NCBI GenBank assembly: GCA_046154695.1
Contig: JBJXFI010000236.1
Location: 1 to 7,204, forward strand
Direction: 5' to 3'
Length of the DNA stretch: 7,204 bases
From: DALYLB01 sp046154695
GTDB lineage: Bacteria > Acidobacteriota > Blastocatellia > RBC074
Shown: in pieces, positions 1-5,715 of the stretch
Numbering within the stretch: position 1 is the stretch's first letter
Layout: the number at the start of each line of letters is the position of its first letter
Made by a program: the position numbers and the translations under genes
Notes under the pieces: model-generated
Databases searched by the model: none
Told to the model about the DNA's origin: nothing
What the model saw: the letters and a program-made list of their open reading frames with translations, nothing else

Positions 1-518
1 TCTGCCTTCAATCGCCGCTCCCCGCCGAACGCCCCTTTATCATCGCCCTCACCGCCAACGCCATGGTCGGCGATCGAGAAATGTGCCTCGCCGCCGGCAT
101 GGACGATTACATCTCGAAACCCGTGAAAGCCGCGGATCTCAACCGCGCCCTCGAAACCGCCGCCGCGCGCCGCGCACACGCCGCCCCGGCTCCCGGGGCG
201 CCGGGGAACCCCTTTCTTCATGATTTTCCCGCGGACGAAGCCGCCGAAATCATGAAGGAGCTTCTCGCCCTCTACCTCGCCGATACCCCCACCCATATTG
301 ATGCGATTCGCGACGCCCTGAAACAGGGCGACTTCCCCAAACTCGCGGCCGCCGCCCACAGCCTCAAGGGCAGCTCCGCCTACATCGCCGGCGCTGAAAA
401 GATTGCCGCCCTCAGCGCGCAACTCGAACACCACGGACGCTCCCAGTCCCTCGACGGCGCCGAGGGGCTTCTGCTCGATATCGAGCGGATGTTCGCCAGC
501 ATCCCCCACCCACAGTAA
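1..518 (+). CDS. Hybrid sensor histidine kinase, C-terminal part: end of receiver domain plus HPt domain (5' partial)
   Basis: The frame is open from base 3, so the gene enters from the left edge and no start is assigned. The first roughly 45 residues are the end of a response-regulator receiver domain. They carry the ALTANAM stretch with the conserved Thr, AAGMDDYISKPV, and the conserved Lys before Pro. The phospho-accepting Asp lies outside the window. An Ala/Pro-rich linker follows, then a histidine phosphotransfer (HPt) domain with the motif AAAHSLKGSS; its His codon is at 357-359. Receiver plus HPt at the C-terminus is the standard layout of tripartite hybrid kinases, in which phosphate passes from kinase His to receiver Asp to HPt His and on to a separate regulator. 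A stand-alone receiver-HPt protein cannot be excluded. Sensor input, kinase core and partner are not visible. The gene ends with TAA and GC-rich hairpins follow. Confidence 0.9.
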   Translation, partial: CLQSPLPAERPFIIALTANAMVGDREMCLAAGMDDYISKPVKAADLNRALETAAARRAHAAPAPGAPGNPFLHDFPADEAAEIMKELLALYLADTPTHIDAIRDALKQGDFPKLAAAAHSLKGSSAYIAGAEKIAALSAQLEHHGRSQSLDGAEGLLLDIERMFASIPHPQ

Positions 519-749
519 CGCCAGGGGCTGCGCCTCCCCTCAAACCGCGACAACGCTCGATAGGGGATGAGGAGGGCCGTTCTTTCGGCTCCCCTCGCCC
601 TCCGAGATCCGCAATCCCGCACAAATTAGTAAATTCATATGAAAACGAGAGCGCGATACGCCCGACTTACAAAGGAGCGAGCAGGTCGCGTCGAAATTGG
701 CGCGATGAATATTCATGTAACGAAGGCGGAAGAGGTCGGGGGGGAGAAC
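519..749. other. Intergenic region with G-skewed segment and small palindrome
   Basis: Between the kinase stop and the short ORF at 750 there are 3' hairpins (523-596) and a 12-base perfect palindrome ATGAATATTCAT (705-716). From about 723 there is a strongly purine- and G-rich + strand that continues to about 841. A promoter for the PepSY gene should lie here, but no convincing -35/-10 pair is visible. Confidence 0.4.
523..596 (+). terminator. Possible 3' hairpins after the hybrid kinase gene
   Basis: Two inverted repeats follow the kinase stop codon. The first pairs AGGGG (523-527) with CCCCT (536-540) around an 8-base loop. The second pairs 569-579 (GAGGAGGGCCG) with 586-596 around the loop TTCTTT, with one A-C mismatch and one G-U pair. 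Neither is followed by a T run, so these would be atypical intrinsic terminators or simply 3'-end protective structures. They are the only candidates for ending this transcript before the PepSY region. Confidence 0.3.
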
Positions 750-896
750 ATGGCAAGAGGGAGAGCAGCGAGAAGGATCGTGAGGATGATTGCGGTGGGG
801 TGCGTGCTGATGTGGGTGGTGGAAGGGCAGGCGCAGGAAGGCAATGTCGAAATCACCTCTGCATCCCTCGATTACAGGAAACGAGACGGCAACTGA
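750..896 (+). CDS. Doubtful 48-aa ORF with signal-peptide-like N-terminus, possible leader or gene remnant
   Basis: The ATG at 750 follows a purine-rich GGGGGGGAGA tract (738-747) that could serve as a ribosome binding site. The 48 codons encode a basic start (MARGRAARRIVR), a hydrophobic core (MIAVGCVLMWVV) and GQAQ, which looks like a secretion signal. About 19 residues follow (EGNVEITSASLDYRKRDGN) before TGA. The frame stays open upstream to an ATG at 639, but that start lacks a Shine-Dalgarno sequence. The 3' end overlaps the PepSY gene by 53 bases and contains its ribosome binding site, so translational coupling is possible. Codon use is odd in the first 30 codons (many AGA, AGG and GGG) and more normal afterwards. 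It could be a leader peptide, the start of a secreted protein broken by a frameshift, or chance. I do not recognise a family with confidence. Confidence 0.3.
   Translation: MARGRAARRIVRMIAVGCVLMWVVEGQAQEGNVEITSASLDYRKRDGN
835..841 (+). promoter_or_regulatory. Ribosome binding site fixing the PepSY protein start
   Basis: AGGAAGG lies just upstream of the ATG at 844, with the AGGA core 5 bases from it. No other ATG, GTG or TTG with a comparable site precedes the first membrane segment in this frame. It lies inside the overlapping short ORF. Confidence 0.6.
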
Positions 897-1584
897 GGAG
901 GGAACAGGCGCCGCGAACCCCGCGCCCCTCGCCTCCTCGACGGCGCATGCGCATCAGGTCCGCCGGCGGCAGACCGCGTCGGCCATACGATGGCTGCACA
1001 TCTATCTTTCAATGGCCAGCTTCGCGATCCTCTTCTTTTTCGCGATCACGAGCCTGACGCTCAACCACCCGGACTGGTTCGCTGGCCGCCAGCGAACCGC
1101 GCAATTCAAGGGCGGCGTGGAGTTGAACTGGGTGCGGCCAGGCCCTTCCGAGGCCGTGGCCAAAAACGAAATCATCGATTTTCTGCGCCGTGCGCATGGC
1201 ATCAAGGGCGCGCCTGGCGATTTTCGTACCGACGAAACCCAATGCTCCGTCTCATTCAAGGGCCCCGGATACACCGCCGACGTCTTCCTCAATCGCGAGA
1301 ATGGTGAATATGAACTGACCGACACCCGGCTCGGCCTCGTCGCCGTCTTCAACGACCTGCACAAAGGCCGCGATGCCGGGCGCGCCTGGTCCTGGATCAT
1401 CGACCTTTCCGCGGCGCTGATGACTCTCGTCTCCCTGACCGGGCTGATCCTCATCTGGTTTGTGAAGCGCCGCCGCTTCAGCGGACTGTTTCTGGCGCTC
1501 GTGGGCGGGCTGCTCTGCGCGCTGATATACGCGATCTGGGTCCCAAAGCTGTTGGCGCCAGAGATCATAGAAGGAAATCGGTGA
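844..1584 (+). CDS. PepSY-associated TM helix domain protein
   Basis: A 246-aa inner-membrane protein. Residues 1-45 are a hydrophilic Ser/Thr/Ala-rich cytoplasmic tail. TM1 is about 50-73 (RWLHIYLSMASF onward), followed by an extracytoplasmic PepSY-like region (about 75-178), TM2 about 183-206 and TM3 about 213-233. The pair RWLHIYLS and NDLHKGRDAG next to TM2 is characteristic of the short PepSY_TM-like family. The family is often found beside siderophore receptors and other iron-uptake genes, and larger relatives are membrane reductases. His52 and His173 sit at the membrane edges and could be heme ligands; that is inference. No receptor or reductase partner is visible here. The last 12 residues (KLLAPEIIEGNR) run past the point where I would expect relatives to end, just after the YAIWVP stretch. 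The TGA stop falls inside the outer arm of the inverted repeat at 1580-1811, so the tail may have been altered by that element. Confidence 0.85.
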   Translation: MSKSPLHPSITGNETATEEGTGAANPAPLASSTAHAHQVRRRQTASAIRWLHIYLSMASFAILFFFAITSLTLNHPDWFAGRQRTAQFKGGVELNWVRPGPSEAVAKNEIIDFLRRAHGIKGAPGDFRTDETQCSVSFKGPGYTADVFLNRENGEYELTDTRLGLVAVFNDLHKGRDAGRAWSWIIDLSAALMTLVSLTGLILIWFVKRRRFSGLFLALVGGLLCALIYAIWVPKLLAPEIIEGNR

Positions 1585-1811
1585 GATCATCGGCGGATTT
1601 CTGCCAACTTTATTTGTCCCTGTAGACCTCATTTCCCAATGCCGAGCACCTTCATGAACACTGTCAATTGCCGTCCCAATGGATCATCCAGAAAGGGTTT
1701 GCCGTCGAGAATTGGAAATCGCTATAGAAAACGTCAAGTTTTATTAAGTTCTCCTTCTTTCATACTCACCTTCAGTGACAATAAAGTTGGCAGAAAAATT
1801 ATGATTTCACC
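1580..1811. repeat. Inverted-repeat-bounded segment, MITE-like or decayed small element
   Basis: Outer arms 1580-1590 (GGTGAGATCAT) and 1801-1811 (ATGATTTCACC) are complementary at 10 of 11 positions. Inner arms 1598-1614 (TTTCTGCCAACTTTATT) and 1780-1796 are perfectly complementary over 17 bases. The complementarity continues with GTC (1616-1618) against GAC (1777-1779) after a one-base bulge. The enclosed DNA is clearly AT-richer than both sides: by hand count lines 1681-1740 are about 42% GC and 1741-1800 about 32%, against roughly 55-65% in neighbouring genes. No target-site duplication is obvious. The segment holds no complete gene, only an open fragment on the - strand. Alternatives are a long RNA hairpin acting as a bidirectional 3' boundary for the convergent genes, or the scar of a deleted insertion sequence. 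Confidence 0.5.
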
Positions 1812-1845
1812 CACTCGCTCCGTGGATCTCTGACATCTATAGTTC
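1585..1845. other. Convergent intergenic region, AT-rich
   Basis: This 261-base gap separates the PepSY gene (+) from kdpD (-). Most of it is the inverted-repeat segment described separately. The remaining bases (1812-1845) hold only a weak 6-bp hairpin near 1810-1827. I see no credible complete gene. A 64-codon + strand ORF at 1639-1833 has no plausible ribosome binding site and no recognisable protein features. Confidence 0.6.
1629..1721 (-). pseudogene. Orphan reading-frame fragment, 30 codons, unidentified
   Basis: On the - strand, between a TAG at 1722-1724 and a TGA at 1629-1631, 30 codons read as a plausible protein C-terminus. It begins RFPILDGKPFLDDPLG and ends VLGIGK. The charged/Gly/Pro loop followed by a hydrophobic tail looks more protein-like than chance sequence. 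There is no usable start codon before it (only an internal ATG), so at most it is the 3' remnant of a lost gene. It lies wholly between the inverted-repeat arms. I cannot assign a family. Confidence 0.2.
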
Positions 1846-2997
1846 TTATTGAGCTTTGCGGGATTCTATCGGCACAACCTGAATCGTCGCATCACGCACT
1901 TCAGCCAGGAAACGATTGATGACAGACCCGCGCAACAACACGTCCCAACGTGAGCGCGCCGATTGCCCGAAGATGACGTGAGTGATTCCCTCGCGCCGGG
2001 CGAAACCAATCAGAGCGTCCGCCACACGCGCGCCCTTCAGCTTGACTACTCTGGCTCCAAGCTCTTTGGCGAAACTGATACTCTCCGTCAGCGCGGCATG
2101 GGCTTCAGGGTTGATCCGTCCAGGCTCTTCGCGGGGTGTTTCGACATAGACGGCATACCAGTCTGTAGCGAAACGTCCGGCGATTCGTGACCCTATACGC
2201 AGGAGGCGTTTGGCGCTGCCGCGCGAGGCCATCGCGACCATCACTTTCTCAGGGATCGCCGCCTGCTCCAATCCCTCGCGCTCACGATAGTCGTGCGCCT
2301 TCACGGCCTGATCTTCTGCGGCCTGCCTGAGGGCGAGTTCCCTGAGCGCAGTGAGATTACCCTTGCGGAAGAAGTTGTTGAGCGCCTGTTCGATCTTCTC
2401 AATGCCGTAGATTTTGCCTTGCCGAAGGCGTGTGCGCAGCGTATCGATGGAGACATCGACGTTGACAACTTCATCCGCGCGGCGCAGGAAACAGTCGGGA
2501 ATGGTCTCCTTGACTCGCACGCCGGTGATTCGCTCGATGACATCGTTCAGTGATTCGAGGTGTTGGACGTTGACGGCCGCAATAACGGAAATGCCTGCTC
2601 CGAGAAGTTCGAGCACATCCTCATAGCGTTTATGGTTCTTCGAGCCGGGCACATTCGTATGCGCCAGTTCATCGACCAGAGCCATGGCCGGATGGCGTTG
2701 GATAATAGCTTCCACATCCATCTCTTCGAGCGTTACGCCGCGATACTGGACCCGGCGGAGTGGGATGCGCTCGAGATCACCGACCATTTCCTCCGTTTCC
2801 ACTCGCTGATGGGTCTCGATAAATCCGATACAAATATCTACGCCCTGTTTTTTCAACAGGTGAGCTTCTTCAAGCATCTGATAGGTTTTGCCGACGCCCG
2901 CCGAAGCCCCAATGTAAACGCGCAGCCGCGCCCTCTCGCTCTCCCTAAGTTTGGCGAGAAGAATTTCGGGGGATGGTCTACGTTGAACGTCTAACAT
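1846..2997 (-). CDS. kdpD: Short KdpD: N-terminal KdpD sensor domain plus Usp domain, no histidine kinase
   Basis: A 383-aa soluble protein matching only the N-terminal cytoplasmic half of the K+/osmosensor KdpD. Residues about 20-230 are the KdpD domain with Walker A GASAGVGKT (30-38) and the Walker B-like ALVDELAHTN (106-115). Residues about 250-378 are a universal-stress-protein fold, starting EKVMVAMASRGS and including GQSARSRWDVLLRGS near the end. The four-helix membrane block, GAF-like region and HisKA/HATPase kinase of full KdpD (about 890 aa in E. coli) are absent. The gene ends in a clean TAA, not in an obvious break. Short KdpD proteins of this kind are known in several phyla, so it is likely a natural form. 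Its role may be nucleotide or K+ sensing with a separate kinase, but no such kinase or kdpE is in the window. It is the last gene of the kdp group, 22 bases after kdpC. The ATG at 2997 has only a weak upstream purine stretch. Confidence 0.88.
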   Translation of the reverse strand: MLDVQRRPSPEILLAKLRESERARLRVYIGASAGVGKTYQMLEEAHLLKKQGVDICIGFIETHQRVETEEMVGDLERIPLRRVQYRGVTLEEMDVEAIIQRHPAMALVDELAHTNVPGSKNHKRYEDVLELLGAGISVIAAVNVQHLESLNDVIERITGVRVKETIPDCFLRRADEVVNVDVSIDTLRTRLRQGKIYGIEKIEQALNNFFRKGNLTALRELALRQAAEDQAVKAHDYREREGLEQAAIPEKVMVAMASRGSAKRLLRIGSRIAGRFATDWYAVYVETPREEPGRINPEAHAALTESISFAKELGARVVKLKGARVADALIGFARREGITHVIFGQSARSRWDVLLRGSVINRFLAEVRDATIQVVPIESRKAQ

Positions 2998-3019
2998 AGT
3001 AATAAAGCCCGGACTCTTC

Positions 3020-3595
3020 CTATTTTGTCACCGGTTTACGTTCGTCGAGCGCCAGGTTCAGGGTGAGTACGTTGACGGCGGGCTCACCCAGGAAACCTGT
3101 CTGGCGCCCACTGGTATGGGCGGTTACAAGCGCGCGCACTTCAGCTTCCCCGAGCCCGCGCTCTCGCGCTACACGCGGGATCTGAAACTCAGCCCCCGCC
3201 GGAGAAATGTGCGGATCGAGCCCCGACCCTGAGGTTGTGACCAGGTCAACCGGAATTGGCTTGCCGGGATTCTCCGCCTGCAACTTTTCGACGGCTGCCT
3301 TCACACGATCAATCAGCTTCTTGCTGGTCGGACCGAGGTTTGACCCGGAAGATGCTCCGGCATCGTATCCAGTCACGCCTGCCGCCGAAGGCCGGGAACG
3401 GAAGTACCCCGGCGAGCTGAACGGTTGGCCGATCACCCGCGAGCCGATGATTTGGCTGTTGCGCTCGATCAGTTGCCCATTGGCTTTGTCTTTGAAAATG
3501 ACCTGTGCGAGGCCGGTAACCACCAGTGGATAGATCAGCCCCAGCAACACGGTCGTCACAATCGTCATTAAGACTGCAGTAATCAGATTCTTCAT
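3020..3595 (-). CDS. kdpC: K+-transporting ATPase subunit C
   Basis: KdpC is the single-span subunit that stabilises KdpFABC and raises its ATP affinity. The 191-aa product matches the usual length. It has one N-terminal membrane anchor (about 7-33) and then an extracytoplasmic domain. That domain carries the family stretches IGQPFSSPGYFRSRPSAAG, YDAGASSGSNLGPTSKKL, SGSGLDPHISPAGAEFQIPR and VNVLTLNLALD. The ATG at 3595 follows GGAGGG (3601-3606) at a 5-base distance, which supports this start. It sits 22 bases after the kdpB stop and 22 before kdpD, as in a single transcript. The sequence appears complete, with no frameshift or missing block. Confidence 0.96.
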   Translation of the reverse strand: MKNLITAVLMTIVTTVLLGLIYPLVVTGLAQVIFKDKANGQLIERNSQIIGSRVIGQPFSSPGYFRSRPSAAGVTGYDAGASSGSNLGPTSKKLIDRVKAAVEKLQAENPGKPIPVDLVTTSGSGLDPHISPAGAEFQIPRVARERGLGEAEVRALVTAHTSGRQTGFLGEPAVNVLTLNLALDERKPVTK

Positions 3596-3600
3596 ATCTT

Positions 3601-3606
3601 CCCTCC
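3601..3606 (-). promoter_or_regulatory. Ribosome binding site of kdpC
   Basis: GGAGGG on the - strand, 5 bases before the kdpC ATG, in the 22-base kdpB-kdpC gap. Confidence 0.7.
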
Positions 3607-3617
3607 CCGTTCACCTC

Positions 3618-5705
3618 TCAAGCCAACCCGAGCGCCACGATGATCACATCGATGACCTTAATCCCGATGAAAGGGGTAATGACCCCGCCCACTCCATAAA
3701 TAAGCAGATTGCGTCTCAATAACTTCTCAGCGCTCAAGGCGCGATACTTGACGCCTCCGAGCGCAAGGGGGATCAAGGCGATGATGATCAGCGCATTGAA
3801 AATCACGGCCGAGAGGATCGCCGACTGAGGGGTCGAGAGTTTCATGATGTTAAGCGCGTCGAGCACTGGAAATGCGGCGGAGAACATAGCCGGAATAATG
3901 GCAAAATACTTCGCCATATCGCTTGCAATAGAGAAGGTGGTCAGGGCGCCGCGCGTCATCAGGAGCTGTGTGCCGATCGCGACGACCTCGATCAATTTGG
4001 TCGGGTTCGAATCAAGATCGACCATGTTACCGGCTTCCTTGGCTGCTTGTGTGCCGGTGTTCATTGCTACTCCGACATCAGCCCGAGCAAGCGCCGGAGC
4101 ATCGTTCGTTCCATCACCGGTCATCGCCACGAGCCTGCCTTCCGCCTGCTCGCGTTGGATCAGGGCCATCTTGTCTTCCGGTCTCGCTTCGGCGAGAAAA
4201 TCATCCACGCCCGCCTCGCGTGCAATTGTCGCGGCGGTAAGCGGGTTGTCGCCCGTGATCATGATGGTCTTGATGCCCATTTGCCGAAGCTGATCGAAAC
4301 GCTCCCGCATCCCACCTTTGACAACGTCCTTCAAGTGAATGACACCAAGCGGCCGCCGGTTATCGGCGACAACCAGGGGTGTTCCTCCTGCCTTGGAAAT
4401 CTCCTCCACAATCTCACGCAGTTCGGCCGGCACTGTGCCAATGCCGACGGCGAGACCTCCCCGAGGGACGGACGACGTCAGATTATTGCCTCCCTCAAGA
4501 ATGTATTTTTCAATCGCATCTACCGCGCCTTTGCGAATCTCGCGCCCGTTGTAATTGACTCCTGACATTCGGGTCTGAGCCGTGAAGGGAATGATATGGG
4601 CCTCAATAGAACCGATCTCTTGCCCGCGCATGTTGTATTTTTCTTTCGCGAGCATCACGATTGAGCGCCCCTCAGGTGTTTCATCCGCCAGTGATGAGAG
4701 TTGCGCGGCGTCGGCCAGAACGCTCTCGCTTACGGCAGGCAATGGTATGAATTCGACCGCCTGTCGATTTCCAAGCGTGATCGTGCCGGTCTTGTCCAGG
4801 AGCAGGGTATTGACATCGCCTGCCGCCTCGACCGCTCGACCTGACATGGCAAGCACATTGTACTGCACCAGCCGGTCCATCCCTGCGATCCCAATAGCTG
4901 AGAGCAGCCCGCCGATCGTCGTCGGAATCAGGCACACGAGCAACGAGACGAGCACGAAGATTGTCTGTGGCGCATTTGAATAGACCGCGAACGGTTGCAG
5001 TGTAACTACCGCGAGTAAGAAAATAATCGTGAGTCCCGCCAAAAGAATGTTGAGCGCAATCTCGTTGGGCGTCTTCCGGCGCTCAGCGCCTTCAACCAAT
5101 GCGATCATCCGGTCAATGAACGTTTCCCCGGGGTTCGATGTAATCCGCACTTTGATCTGATCCGAAAGCACTCGCGTTCCCCCAGTGACTGCCGATCGAT
5201 CCCCGCCCGCCTCGCGAATCACTGGCGCCGATTCACCTGTAATCGCCGATTCATCGACCGACGCTACACCTTCGATCACCTCACCATCGCCAGGTATGAA
5301 TTCGTCGGCAGAGACCACCACGATGTCGTCCCTGCGCAACTGTGGCGCCGGCACCACTTCGATCTTTCCATTGGCCAACAGCCGGTTGGCTGTCGCCTCG
5401 GTCCTCGCTTTGCGCAGATTGTCTGCTTGCGCCTTTCCTCGTCCTTCGGCCATCGCCTCGGCGAAGTTGGCGAAAAGCACTGTGAACCAAAGCCAGAGCG
5501 TGATCTGCACATCAAACCCTATGCCCGGCGCTCCCTTCGTAACGTCGCGGATGAGCAGCACAGTCGTAATTACACAGCCCACTTCAACGACGAACATGAC
5601 CGGATTTCCCATCATCTTGACCGGGCGCAGCTTCCGGAGAGAATCGACTGCCGCACGAGTGATAATTTTGGGATCCCAGATTGAGATAGCCTTCTTCTTG
5701 GCCAT
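3618..5705 (-). CDS. kdpB: K+-transporting P-type ATPase subunit B
   Basis: KdpB is the catalytic P-type ATPase subunit that drives high-affinity K+ uptake. The 695-aa product is close to the E. coli length (682). P-type landmarks are all present: actuator loop TGES (156-159), M4 signature CLIPTTIGG with Pro261, phosphorylation motif DKTGTIT with Asp304, FTAQTRMSG (374-382), KGA (392-394) in the nucleotide-binding domain, TGDNPLTA (484-491) and TGDGTNDAPA (529-538). The membrane dipole pair is kept as Asp596 and Lys599 in FSIASDMAKYFAIIP. Ser159 of TGES corresponds to the serine whose phosphorylation inhibits the E. coli pump. The frame is open further upstream to 5939, but that stretch overlaps kdpA and is not KdpB-like. 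The ATG at 5705 has a good ribosome binding site. The gene appears fully intact although kdpA upstream is damaged. Confidence 0.97.
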   Translation of the reverse strand: MAKKKAISIWDPKIITRAAVDSLRKLRPVKMMGNPVMFVVEVGCVITTVLLIRDVTKGAPGIGFDVQITLWLWFTVLFANFAEAMAEGRGKAQADNLRKARTEATANRLLANGKIEVVPAPQLRRDDIVVVSADEFIPGDGEVIEGVASVDESAITGESAPVIREAGGDRSAVTGGTRVLSDQIKVRITSNPGETFIDRMIALVEGAERRKTPNEIALNILLAGLTIIFLLAVVTLQPFAVYSNAPQTIFVLVSLLVCLIPTTIGGLLSAIGIAGMDRLVQYNVLAMSGRAVEAAGDVNTLLLDKTGTITLGNRQAVEFIPLPAVSESVLADAAQLSSLADETPEGRSIVMLAKEKYNMRGQEIGSIEAHIIPFTAQTRMSGVNYNGREIRKGAVDAIEKYILEGGNNLTSSVPRGGLAVGIGTVPAELREIVEEISKAGGTPLVVADNRRPLGVIHLKDVVKGGMRERFDQLRQMGIKTIMITGDNPLTAATIAREAGVDDFLAEARPEDKMALIQREQAEGRLVAMTGDGTNDAPALARADVGVAMNTGTQAAKEAGNMVDLDSNPTKLIEVVAIGTQLLMTRGALTTFSIASDMAKYFAIIPAMFSAAFPVLDALNIMKLSTPQSAILSAVIFNALIIIALIPLALGGVKYRALSAEKLLRRNLLIYGVGGVITPFIGIKVIDVIIVALGLA

Positions 5706-5708
5706 AGT

Positions 5709-5715
5709 CTCTCCT
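5709..5715 (-). promoter_or_regulatory. Ribosome binding site deciding the kdpB start
   Basis: AGGAGAG on the - strand, 3 bases before the ATG at 5705 (AGGA core 6 bases away). It shares bases with the kdpA stop codon TAG, so kdpA and kdpB are closely coupled. It rules out the longer open frame reaching 5939 as the true kdpB start. Confidence 0.75.

Noticed and set aside
639..749. Start at ATG 639 giving an 85-aa version of the short ORF
   Set aside because: No ribosome binding site precedes it, and the extra residues precede what looks like a genuine signal-peptide start at 750.
1002..1632. - strand ORFs of 188 and 126 codons antisense to the PepSY gene
   Set aside because: The + strand frame has clear membrane segments and family motifs; the antisense frames have neither.
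1699..1728. Sigma70-like promoter TTGCCG-18 bases-TATAGA on the + strand
   Set aside because: It would fire into the 3' end of the convergent kdpD with no gene to serve, and AT-rich DNA yields such matches by chance.
1810..1827. Intrinsic terminator for kdpD (6-bp hairpin, then TTTTT about 10 bases later on the - strand)
   Set aside because: The stem is short, includes a G-U pair, and the T run is too far from the stem to be convincing.
3844..4565. Overlapping + strand ORFs antisense to kdpB
   Set aside because: Shadow frames of a strongly conserved gene; no recognisable motifs or start signals.
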